Origin: JBFHES01 sp041584015
GTDB lineage: Bacteria; Bacteroidota; Bacteroidia; Bacteroidales; M50B96
Direction: 5' to 3'
Assembly: GCA_041584015.1 (NCBI GenBank)
Contig: JBFHES010000213.1
Coordinates: 1-7,979 of the forward strand
Length of the DNA: 7,979 bases
Shown one piece after another: positions 1 through 6,075 of the stretch. Both the position numbers and the translations under genes were made by a program. Positions within the stretch are counted from its first letter, which is position 1, and each line of letters opens with the position of its first letter. The notes under the pieces were generated by a model, which worked only from the letters and a program-made list of their open reading frames with translations, did no database searches and had not been told where the DNA came from.

Positions 1-1
1 T

Positions 2-1168
2 GGCTGTTGGATTGGTTGTAACATGTCATGTGCAAAAGGTGTTGACGATTTCTTATTGAAATCAGGACCATATGCTGGCGACAAAGTAATTGTTGACGGA
101 CCAGAGTATGAAACATCTTCATCTCTAGGTTCTATCATGGGTATTTTTGATCCTGAGTGGACTATCGAATCAAACTTCTATTGCGATACTTACGGTATTT
201 GTACCATTACATGGGGAACCATTATGGGATTCGTTATGGAATGTTTCGAAGCCGGTATCTTGAACAAAGAAAGATGTGGTGGATTAGACCTTAGCTTCGG
301 AAGCAAAGAAGACTCAATGGAATTATTACACCAATTGGCTCGCGGCGAGAAATTTGGTTTAGTTGCAGGTCTTGGTATTCGCAAGATGAAAGAAATGTTT
401 GTTGAGAAAGGTTGGGGCGAAGCTTCATTCTTACAAGACATTGGTATGGAAAATAAAGGTTTGGAATACAGCCAGTATGTTTCTAAAGAATCATTAGCGC
501 AGCAAGGTGGTTATGCAATGACCAACAAAGGACCACAGCACGATGAGGCTTGGTTGATCTTTATGGATATGGTAAACAACCAGATTCCTACATTCGCCGA
601 CAAAGCTGAAGCATTGCATTACTTCCCAATGTTCCGTACTTGGTTTGGTTTGGTAGGTTTATGTAAGTTACCTTGGAACGACGTTGAACCAGAATCTAAC
701 GCTGACTCTGATGAACCAGCTAAGGTACCTGAGCACGTTGATAACTATGTAACTATTTACAAAGCGGTAACCGGAAAAGATTTCGACAAGAAAGAAATGA
801 TCCGTCAGTCTGAGCGTGTTTATAACTTCCAGCGTATTTTCAATATTCGTCGCGGATACGGTTTACGTAAGCATGATGCACAGCCTTACCGTGCAGCAGG
901 CCCTGTAACTCCTGAGGAGTACATGTCACAAGAGGATTTCTATGACAAGAAGTTGAAAGAAGTAATTGGTGTAGATCCAACAGGAATGTCGTTAGAAGAC
1001 AGAATGGCTCACACACGTAAGTGGAGAGAAGATCAGTACGAGCAATTACTGGATTCAGTTTATGCTCGTCGTGGTTGGACAAAAGAAGGTATTCCAACTA
1101 TTGAGCACCTAAAAGACTTAGGTATGGACTTACCAGAATTAATGGAAGTAATTACTCCATTACAATAA
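2..1168 (+). CDS. Aldehyde:ferredoxin oxidoreductase family protein, C-terminal part (5' end outside window)
   Basis: This enzyme family oxidises aldehydes to carboxylates in the cytoplasm using a tungsten or molybdenum bis-pterin cofactor and one 4Fe-4S cluster, passing electrons to ferredoxin. The frame is open from base 2, so the gene starts upstream; 388 codons are visible and the family is usually 600-700 residues. Counting from base 2, a cysteine cluster (C2, C6, C10, in GCWIGCNMSCAKG) is followed by the family signature GPEYET near residue 33. The first pterin-site motif is DTYGIC at 62-67, followed by a helix like the family's 'G..(I/F)..ME..E.G(I/L)' segment. The fourth cluster cysteine is C221 in GLVGLCK. 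Two details differ from the Pyrococcus furiosus enzyme: the cysteines are spaced C-x3-C-x3-C rather than C-x2-C-x3-C, and the Asp of the second DxxGLC motif is Gly. Family assignment is secure; the substrate and the metal cannot be told. Confidence 0.92.
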   Translation, partial: GCWIGCNMSCAKGVDDFLLKSGPYAGDKVIVDGPEYETSSSLGSIMGIFDPEWTIESNFYCDTYGICTITWGTIMGFVMECFEAGILNKERCGGLDLSFGSKEDSMELLHQLARGEKFGLVAGLGIRKMKEMFVEKGWGEASFLQDIGMENKGLEYSQYVSKESLAQQGGYAMTNKGPQHDEAWLIFMDMVNNQIPTFADKAEALHYFPMFRTWFGLVGLCKLPWNDVEPESNADSDEPAKVPEHVDNYVTIYKAVTGKDFDKKEMIRQSERVYNFQRIFNIRRGYGLRKHDAQPYRAAGPVTPEEYMSQEDFYDKKLKEVIGVDPTGMSLEDRMAHTRKWREDQYEQLLDSVYARRGWTKEGIPTIEHLKDLGMDLPELMEVITPLQ

Positions 1169-1176
1169 GACAATGC

Positions 1177-1209
1177 AGTCAGGGCTTCACTTCAAGTGAA
1201 ACCCTGACT
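1177..1209 (+). other. Perfect 16-bp inverted repeat downstream of the AOR gene
   Basis: Arms 1177-1192 and 1194-1209 are complementary along their full length, with one G-U pair in RNA, around a single central base. As RNA this folds into a stem of about 15 pairs with a 3-nt loop, starting 9 bases after the AOR stop codon. No T-run follows, so it is not by itself a typical terminator; the true terminator lies 16 bases further on. It may protect the 3' end of the mRNA from exonucleases, or be a palindromic protein site. Both roles are inference. Confidence 0.6.
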
Positions 1210-1225
1210 TGCTAAAATATTAATA

Positions 1226-1251
1226 AGCTCGCCATTTGGCGGGCTTTTTTT
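1226..1251 (+). terminator. Rho-independent terminator of the AOR gene
   Basis: An 8-bp stem (1226-1233 with 1238-1245, including one G-U pair) closes a 4-nt ATTT loop and runs straight into seven T residues at 1245-1251. On the minus strand the same stem has a C-A mismatch and no T-run, so it should act mainly on plus-strand transcripts. Confidence 0.85.
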
Positions 1252-1285
1252 AAGCGTAAGTTTTATTGTTAAATTCAATGATCCA

Positions 1286-2113
1286 CTATCTCTTAATAAA
1301 CGATTGTGTTATTGATTGATCAATTGTTTCAACCTTTAGAAAATACAAACCATTCTCAAGATGCTCAACGTTAATTTCCGATTCCTTTGAGCTGAGCACA
1401 ACTCTTCCAAGCGCATCAATTATATTTATTTGCTGAACAACCGCCGGTAGCTTATCAATATGAAGCACTGATGAAACAGGATTTGGGTATAAACGAATCG
1501 TGTGCTCCTCATCTATTTCCGAAACTTGTACGGGTGAATAATTTCCCCATTCTTCGCTGCCCTTTTTATAGTAGATCAAACTCATAGTACTCCAAGAACT
1601 ACCTCCTCCTTCGCACTGAATCGCGTGATAGGTTAAGCCCAGCTCTGTAACAAAAGTCATAGCTTGATCACAGTCAACATCACCTGGTAAAAAATTACCC
1701 GTTCTAAACTTATGACAAACCCTTCCATGATAAAGCGATGAGTCCGTATAAGAATAATTATATAGGTACTCTTCGTAAACACTGTAAGAGTTAGTATAAC
1801 AAACAGTATCAATTTTTGTAAAAGTATTAAGAGTCGTATCCGTCCAACTTTGCCAATAGTGGCTAGAATGCTTATTAAGCCTTTTATAACAGACCTTCCG
1901 ATTATCGAGATACCATTTATCCAGGATAGTGATATTAGTCATTTCCTCACCTTCCTCAGAAGTTGACACAAAAACTTTCTTGTAATGAAAAACATCATCT
2001 ACTTCAAACTCAAAAAGTCGATCAAATGTAGGTGATTCTTCTGTAAATATTAATTGTGATAAGGCCTGAAACCCAAGCAGGCTGGCAATAAGAATAATGA
2101 ATACAGTTTTCAT
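1286..2113 (-). CDS. Secreted T9SS type A sorting domain protein (paralog A)
   Basis: A 275-residue protein of unknown function, predicted to cross the inner membrane by Sec and the outer membrane by the type IX secretion system. Residues 1-19 form a signal peptide (MKTVFIIL..., cleavage likely after ALS). The last ~70 residues are a type A sorting domain: YPNPVSSVLHI at 209-219, INIIDALGRVV at 229-239, NGLYFLKV at 254-261 and a basic SFIKR end. The middle (about 21-180) is rich in Tyr, Ser, Thr and Asp and has Cys at 75, 105, 133, 148 and 167. It matches no domain I recognise. The gene lies 65 bp downstream of its paralog with no promoter match between them, so co-transcription is likely. 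In T9SS cargo the sorting domain is normally removed after export and the protein is attached to the surface or released. Confidence 0.88.
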   Translation of the reverse strand: MKTVFIILIASLLGFQALSQLIFTEESPTFDRLFEFEVDDVFHYKKVFVSTSEEGEEMTNITILDKWYLDNRKVCYKRLNKHSSHYWQSWTDTTLNTFTKIDTVCYTNSYSVYEEYLYNYSYTDSSLYHGRVCHKFRTGNFLPGDVDCDQAMTFVTELGLTYHAIQCEGGGSSWSTMSLIYYKKGSEEWGNYSPVQVSEIDEEHTIRLYPNPVSSVLHIDKLPAVVQQINIIDALGRVVLSSKESEINVEHLENGLYFLKVETIDQSITQSFIKR

Positions 2114-2178
2114 AATAAGTATTTTAGTTATACAGTTAGCTAATAGCTCACGCTATGACTGGCTCACATTTAATGCCC

Positions 2179-2985
2179 TTATTTCTTAATAAACGATTGT
2201 GTTATTGACCTATCATCGATTTGAGTTTTTAAAAAGTAGATCCCCGGCTCAAGATGCTCAACGTTAATTTCCGATTCCTTTGAGCTAAGCACAACTCTTC
2301 CAAGCGCATCAATTATATTTATTTGTTGAACACTTACCGGTAGCTTTTCAATATGAAGCACCGATGAAACAGGATTAGGGTATAAACGAATCTTGTGCTC
2401 CTCATCTATTTCCGAAACTTGTACCAGACTCATATTTCCCCATTCTTCGCTGCCCTTTTTATAGTATACTAACCTAAAAAGCCACCAGGGATTACCTCCT
2501 CCTGTACAATCCATATATAGGTATGTTTTGCCTAAGCCTGGCACGTAATAATTAGACCAATATTCACAATACAGGTCCGACATAAAAAAATCATAAATCA
2601 TTCTTCCATTGTATAAGCTAGCATCGGTAAAAGAAGATGTAAACATAGCATTGCTAATTTCCCATTCCAATAAATTGGGATAACAAACAGTATCTATATT
2701 ATTTGAACTATAATAATAAATTGAATCCGTATAATTATTAGTCAAAGTCCTTGATGTCTGATTTTGTCTTTTGTAACAAACGTTGTCACGTCCCTGATAC
2801 CATTTATCAAGTATTGTTATATTGATGACCTTTCGATCCTCTTCAGCTACCCAGCCTTCGTTATCTTTATAATGAAACACATCACCAATATCAAACTCAT
2901 AAATTCCGTAAAGGACCGGAGCATCTTGTGATAAGGCCTGAAACCCAAGCAGGCTCGTAAAAAGGATAATGAATACAGTTTTCAT
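2179..2985 (-). CDS. Secreted T9SS type A sorting domain protein (paralog B)
   Basis: A 268-residue homolog of the next gene downstream on the same strand. The frame stays open for 17 more codons upstream to 3036, but I chose the ATG at 2985. It begins the signal peptide MKTVFIILFTSLLGFQALS, matches the paralog's start exactly, and both genes share the sequence around it. The sorting domain runs from about residue 200 (LYPNPVSSVLHI at 201-212) to SFIKK at the end. Over the last 95 residues I count about 81 identities with paralog A, and 18 of 20 in the signal peptide. The central part is clearly homologous (NITILDKWY, VCYKR, IDTVCY, a GGG motif near 162-164) but much more diverged. Cys 70, 101, 140 and 160 appear to match cysteines of paralog A, which would allow two conserved disulfides. 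Function unknown. Confidence 0.87.
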   Translation of the reverse strand: MKTVFIILFTSLLGFQALSQDAPVLYGIYEFDIGDVFHYKDNEGWVAEEDRKVINITILDKWYQGRDNVCYKRQNQTSRTLTNNYTDSIYYYSSNNIDTVCYPNLLEWEISNAMFTSSFTDASLYNGRMIYDFFMSDLYCEYWSNYYVPGLGKTYLYMDCTGGGNPWWLFRLVYYKKGSEEWGNMSLVQVSEIDEEHKIRLYPNPVSSVLHIEKLPVSVQQINIIDALGRVVLSSKESEINVEHLEPGIYFLKTQIDDRSITQSFIKK

Positions 2986-3042
2986 AATAAATAAGTTTAA
3001 TAGTGCGGCTTCTGACTGATTTGTTAGTAAAATCACCTATTC

Positions 3043-3050
3043 TAAAGATA
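3043..3050 (-). promoter_or_regulatory. Weak candidate -7 element for the T9SS cargo pair
   Basis: The minus strand reads TATCTTTA, 7 of 8 matches to TAnnTTTG, about 58 bp before the chosen start at 2985. A TTTG lies further upstream (3075-3078), but the 24-nt spacing is longer than usual. This is weak evidence; it is listed because no better match exists in the divergent intergenic region. Confidence 0.25.
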
Positions 3051-3220
3051 AACATAATTAAGCAGACACGATGCCAAAGTATCTTATTAATAGTTGATAA
3101 TTCACTAACGCTCAAATTCAAGACATAAATAATTGCATTTAGGTTGCAGCAGATAAAACATACATTCCAGTGCAGTTCACATGTTTTAAAAGCGATTGAT
3201 GCTCAATTGCTATATTTTCC

Positions 3221-3228
3221 TATTTTTG
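3221..3228 (+). promoter_or_regulatory. Bacteroidota -7 promoter element for the C69 dipeptidase
   Basis: TATTTTTG is an exact match to the -7 consensus TAnnTTTG of the Bacteroidota primary sigma factor. A TTG at 3196-3198, 22 bases upstream, could be the -33 element. Transcription would start near 3233-3235. That is just in front of the first in-frame ATG (3236), which supports translation from the second ATG at 3266. Confidence 0.6.
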
Positions 3229-3265
3229 CTAACCAATGAATATACAGAAATCAAATAGATATAAT

Positions 3266-4960
3266 ATGAAAAGATTAATGTCAAGCCTTCTGGTAGTAAT
3301 GCTATTGGGAGCAACCTCAACATTTGCCTGTACCAATTTCCTGATTACGAAAGGTGCATCAACTGATGGATCAACCATGATATCCTATGCAGCCGACTCG
3401 CATGTATTATATGGTGAAATGTATTTCTTCCCTGCAAAAGACCACGCTGCCGGAAGTATGCTGGATATTTACGAATGGGATACTGGAAAATTCTTAGGTA
3501 AAATTAAGCAGGTTCCTCATACCTATTCAGTAGTTGGAAACATGAACGAGTTTCAGTTATCAATTGGTGAAACAACTTATGGTGGACGAAAAGAATTAAG
3601 CAAGTTCCATTCAGGAATTATAGATTATGGTAGCTTAATGTATGTAACGCTTCAACGTGCCAAGAATGCGCGCGAGGCCATCAAGGTTATTGCTGAATTA
3701 TTCGAAGAGTACGGATACTACAGTTCTGGTGAATCATTCTCTATTGCCGATCCGAATGAAGTTTGGATGATGGAAATGATTGGTAAAGGTGAAGGTGAAA
3801 AAGGTGCTGTTTGGGTAGCTCGTTTAATTCCTGATGGATATGTATCCGGACATGCTAACCAGGCAAGAATAACCACTTTCCCTATTCAGAAAGAGAACGA
3901 CTGGTTCAACAAAGAGCAAACTACTTTCCACTCAATGGATGTAGTTGAGTTTGCCAAAAAGAAAAAATGGTACAAAGGAAAAGACAAAGATTTTAGTTTC
4001 TCAGATACGTATGCTCCTGTTGATTTCGGTGGCGCTCGTTTCTGCGAAATCCGTGTTTGGTCTTTCTTTAAGGATGTAAAAAGTGGCATGGATGTATACC
4101 TACCGTATGTAACAGGTAAAGAAATTCAGCATGATAAAACTGGTTATGCAAGCAACCGCATGCCATTATGGATTAAGCCAGACAATAAGATTTCTGTTCA
4201 TGATGTAATGAACTTCATGCGCGACCACCTGGAAGGAACAGAGCTGGATATGACCAAAGATTTTGGTGCTGGTCCATTTGGTAACCCTTACCGTTGGAGA
4301 CCTTTAACCTGGAAAGTTGATGGTGCAACCTATTGCAACGAGCGTGCAACTGCAACACAGCAAACAGGATTCTCTTTTGTTAGTCAAATGCGTTCATGGT
4401 TACCTGATCCAGTAGGTGGAATCCATTGGTTTAGTGTTGATGATGCTGCCAGTACTGTTTATTTCCCGATGTATTGTGGATCAACTGATGTTCCTGAATC
4501 ATTCCGAGAAGGAAATGGCTCCATGATGGAATTCACCAATAAAGCGGCTTTCTGGGTATTCAATCAAGTATCAAACCTAGCGTATACCCGCTATAGTTAC
4601 ATTCATCCTGAGATTAAGAAAAAACAACAGGAAATGGAAAAGAAGTACATTGCCAGCGTTAATGTAATTGATAAAGCTGCTGCTGAATTATATAAGGCTA
4701 ATCCTGAATTAGGCCTGGATTTTATCACAGGCTATTCTTGTACAACAGGTGATGCTTTAACCACCGAGTGGAAGAAATTCTACAAGTACTTATTCACAAA
4801 GTACATGGATGGTAATATTAAAGTAGCTGCCGAAGTACCGGAAGGACAATATTACACACCAGCAAAAGTAGAGCAACCAGGTTATAGCGAGGAAATGTAT
4901 CGTCAGATTGTTAAAGATACAGGAGACAAGCTAAAGATGGTTGGTGGCGATGGTCACTAG
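3266..4960 (+). CDS. Exported family C69 dipeptidase (Ntn-hydrolase)
   Basis: Family C69 peptidases (PepD/secernin type) are N-terminal-nucleophile hydrolases that cleave dipeptides with an N-terminal Cys. I start at 3266 rather than the in-frame ATG at 3236. From here the protein opens with a standard signal peptide, MKRLMSSLLVVMLLGATSTFA, and the promoter at 3221-3228 would leave the upstream ATG almost at the transcript's 5' end. Cleavage after Ala21 would expose Cys22 (CTNFLITKGASTDGS), the expected nucleophile. Other family blocks are NMNEFQLSIGETTYGGR, then IADPNEVWMMEM and DGYVSGHANQARI. The length of 564 residues fits secreted Bacteroidota members. The likely location is the periplasm or outside the cell, with a role in peptide degradation for nutrition. 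The gene has its own promoter and terminator. Family assignment is firm; the exact dipeptide specificity is not predictable. Confidence 0.93.
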   Translation: MKRLMSSLLVVMLLGATSTFACTNFLITKGASTDGSTMISYAADSHVLYGEMYFFPAKDHAAGSMLDIYEWDTGKFLGKIKQVPHTYSVVGNMNEFQLSIGETTYGGRKELSKFHSGIIDYGSLMYVTLQRAKNAREAIKVIAELFEEYGYYSSGESFSIADPNEVWMMEMIGKGEGEKGAVWVARLIPDGYVSGHANQARITTFPIQKENDWFNKEQTTFHSMDVVEFAKKKKWYKGKDKDFSFSDTYAPVDFGGARFCEIRVWSFFKDVKSGMDVYLPYVTGKEIQHDKTGYASNRMPLWIKPDNKISVHDVMNFMRDHLEGTELDMTKDFGAGPFGNPYRWRPLTWKVDGATYCNERATATQQTGFSFVSQMRSWLPDPVGGIHWFSVDDAASTVYFPMYCGSTDVPESFREGNGSMMEFTNKAAFWVFNQVSNLAYTRYSYIHPEIKKKQQEMEKKYIASVNVIDKAAAELYKANPELGLDFITGYSCTTGDALTTEWKKFYKYLFTKYMDGNIKVAAEVPEGQYYTPAKVEQPGYSEEMYRQIVKDTGDKLKMVGGDGH

Positions 4961-5024
4961 AATTGACTAAAGTTTAAAGTTCTTAAAGTACAAAGCTTAA
5001 CAGTACATCAAACTAAAATATAAT

Positions 5025-5064
5025 GAGCCTCGCTTCCAATTCAATGAGCGAGGCTCTTTATTTT
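5025..5064 (+). terminator. Rho-independent terminator of the dipeptidase gene
   Basis: Arms GAGCCTCGCT (5025-5034) and AGCGAGGCTC (5047-5056) form a perfect 10-bp stem with a 12-nt loop, followed by TTTATTTT. It lies 64 bases after the stop codon. Confidence 0.85.
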
Positions 5065-5095
5065 ACTTAAGAGTACTTGCCTCTAGCATCAACAA

Positions 5096-5134
5096 ACTTT
5101 AAGCTACCATGCACTTTAGGCTACCATCAACTTT
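5096..5134. repeat. Short degenerate tandem repeat, 17-bp unit
   Basis: Units at 5096-5112 and 5113-5129 agree at 14 of 17 positions (ACTTTAxGCTACCATxx), and a third partial copy (ACTTT) starts at 5130. On the other side of the terminator, 4967-4990 carries the inverted motif (TAAAGT) several times. This looks like the low-complexity A/T-rich filler often found between genes. No function can be assigned. Confidence 0.5.
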
Positions 5135-5212
5135 GTTAACTTTTTACCTTACAAACTTGCAACGACTGTTCATTTTTTAACAATTACGTGTCTAGTATTT
5201 AATAATTTATAT

Positions 5213-5220
5213 TACTTTTG
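5213..5220 (+). promoter_or_regulatory. Bacteroidota -7 promoter element for rplS
   Basis: TACTTTTG matches TAnnTTTG exactly. No good -33 TTTG is visible at the usual distance. Transcription would begin around 5226 and leave a leader of roughly 70 nt before the rplS start codon. Confidence 0.6.
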
Positions 5221-5233
5221 CGACACTTTAAAA

Positions 5234-5264
5234 GCAACCTCTTACCATAAGCGAGTAATGTTGC
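5234..5264 (+). promoter_or_regulatory. Candidate structured leader of rplS mRNA
   Basis: The 5' UTR can fold into a nested hairpin. The outer stem pairs GCAAC (5234-5238) with GTTGC (5260-5264). Inside it CTC (5239-5241) pairs with GAG (5253-5255) and TTA (5242-5244) with TAA (5248-5250), with a 2-nt bulge and a CCA loop. Ribosomal protein genes are often autoregulated through leader RNAs, and L19 leaders are known in other bacteria. That this one binds bL19 is inference, and a fold of this size can occur by chance. Confidence 0.35.
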
Positions 5265-5294
5265 CAGGTTTTAATAAAGAAAAACTATAAGAAG

Positions 5295-5645
5295 ATGAAT
5301 AAATTTATGCAAGCTGTTGAGCAGGAGTTCGCCGGAAAACAAGAGCATCCAAAGTTTGGTGCTGGTGATACTATCACTGTTCAGTATAAGATTAAGGAAG
5401 GTAACAAGGAAAGAATCCAGAAGTACAGAGGTGTTGTTTTACAGCGCAAAGGTACTGGAACTTCAGCAACCTTTACTGTAAGAAAAATGTCTGGAAGTAT
5501 TGGTGTTGAAAGAATCTTCCCGTTAGATTCTCCATTTATCGATAGCATTGAAGTTAACAAGCATGGTAAAGTACGTAGAGCTCGTATCTATTACTTACGT
5601 GAGCTTACTGGTAAGAAAGCAAGAATTAAAGAAAAAAGATTCTAG
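5295..5645 (+). CDS. rplS: 50S ribosomal protein L19 (bL19)
   Basis: bL19 is a structural protein of the large ribosomal subunit, located at the interface with the small subunit. The 116-residue product is full length for the family. It shows the family blocks: GDTITVQYKIKEGNKERIQ near 25-43, the YRGVVLQRKGTG turn near 44-55, FTVRKMSGSIGVERIFPLDSP near 60-80, and a basic C-terminus (VRRARIYYLRELTGKKARIKEKRF). The start ATG is preceded by A-rich sequence without a clear Shine-Dalgarno site, normal for Bacteroidota. The gene stands alone here with its own promoter and terminator. Neither trmD nor rpsP, its neighbours in many bacteria, is present. Confidence 0.98.
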   Translation: MNKFMQAVEQEFAGKQEHPKFGAGDTITVQYKIKEGNKERIQKYRGVVLQRKGTGTSATFTVRKMSGSIGVERIFPLDSPFIDSIEVNKHGKVRRARIYYLRELTGKKARIKEKRF

Positions 5646-5654
5646 TAAAACAAG

Positions 5655-5670
5655 TGCTAAATTTTTAGCA
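5655..5670 (+). other. Short A/T-rich hairpin after rplS
   Basis: TGCTAAA (5655-5661) and TTTAGCA (5664-5670) form a small stem-loop ten bases after the rplS stop. It lies just ahead of the main terminator and may only be an accessory structure. Confidence 0.3.
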
Positions 5671-5688
5671 GATTGTTTCAAGATATTT

Positions 5689-5720
5689 AAACCCCGGCAA
5701 CTTGTCGGGGTTTCTTATTT
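5689..5720 (+). terminator. Rho-independent terminator of rplS
   Basis: AAACCCCG (5689-5696) pairs perfectly with CGGGGTTT (5706-5713) around a 9-nt loop, followed by TTTCTTATTTT. Confidence 0.88.
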
Positions 5721-5743
5721 TAATCCGGTCGGTTTAAAACAGT

Positions 5744-5965
5744 TTAAGTCATCACCGTAGCTTTTTTGAGTGAAGAGCGTGCAGCCTTGATCTTTTTTGC
5801 TTCGTTTTTGCGATTAAGCGAAAAATTGGAGCGTAGCGGAAAACGTGAATTCCATTGAAAATATAATTTAGATGAACAAATGAAGTCGGGTTTAGGTGAA
5901 CTGCCAAGGTGATTCGGAGTTGATGCTAAAACACGTTCGCTATCAAATACTCTTCCAATTCTGAA
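5744..5965 (-). repeat. Probable dispersed intergenic repeat with a start-less 74-codon open frame
   Basis: The gene-free stretch from 5721 to 6010 contains a minus-strand frame that is open from a stop codon at 5966-5968 to a stop at 5744-5746. It has 73 sense codons, but its only ATG is next to the end. The conceptual peptide looks protein-like: VFDSERVLASTPNHLGSS, then QWNSRFPLRSNFSLNRKNE, then a Lys/Arg-rich tail AKKIKAARSSLKKATVMT. I recall very similar start-less or spuriously annotated short frames between genes in other Bacteroidota genomes, which suggests a dispersed repeat or remnant of a mobile element. That recollection cannot be checked here. I see no terminal inverted repeats or target duplication, so the true ends are unknown. 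Confidence 0.35.
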
Positions 5966-6011
5966 TTATTTGCGTTTGGTATATAAATTCAAACCCACCG
6001 GAAATTTCAAA

Positions 6012-6049
6012 TAAAAACAAAAAGGCTCACTTAATTAAAAGTGAACCTT
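6012..6049 (-). terminator. Rho-independent terminator of the aminotransferase gene
   Basis: On the minus strand the arms at 6039-6049 and 6022-6032 form an 11-bp stem with one G-U pair and a 6-nt A/T loop. A T-rich tail follows (complement of 6012-6023). On the plus strand the stem has a C-A mismatch and lacks a T-run, so it serves the minus-strand gene, 27 bases past its stop. Confidence 0.82.
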
Positions 6050-6075
6050 CTATTGTATGTTATTAACCAAGACCT

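Noticed and set aside
190..441. Minus-strand 83-codon frame inside the AOR gene
   Set aside because: It lies entirely inside a well-supported coding region, its peptide resembles no family and it has no promoter. It is an antisense shadow, like the frame at 840-1097.
2986..3036. N-terminal extension of paralog B to the ATG at 3036
   Set aside because: It would put 17 non-hydrophobic residues in front of a complete signal peptide, and the paralog has no such extension.
3236..3265. First in-frame ATG of the dipeptidase as the start
   Set aside because: It lies 8 bases after the exact -7 element, so the transcript would begin almost at it. The extra residues NIQKSNRYN also add nothing to the signal peptide. 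It cannot be fully excluded.
5096..5134. CRISPR-like tandem repeat
   Set aside because: Units are adjacent without spacers, only 17 bp long and imperfect.
5548..5760. Plus-strand 70-codon frame overlapping the end of rplS
   Set aside because: It is out of frame with rplS and runs through the rplS terminator hairpin. The peptide is not recognisable.
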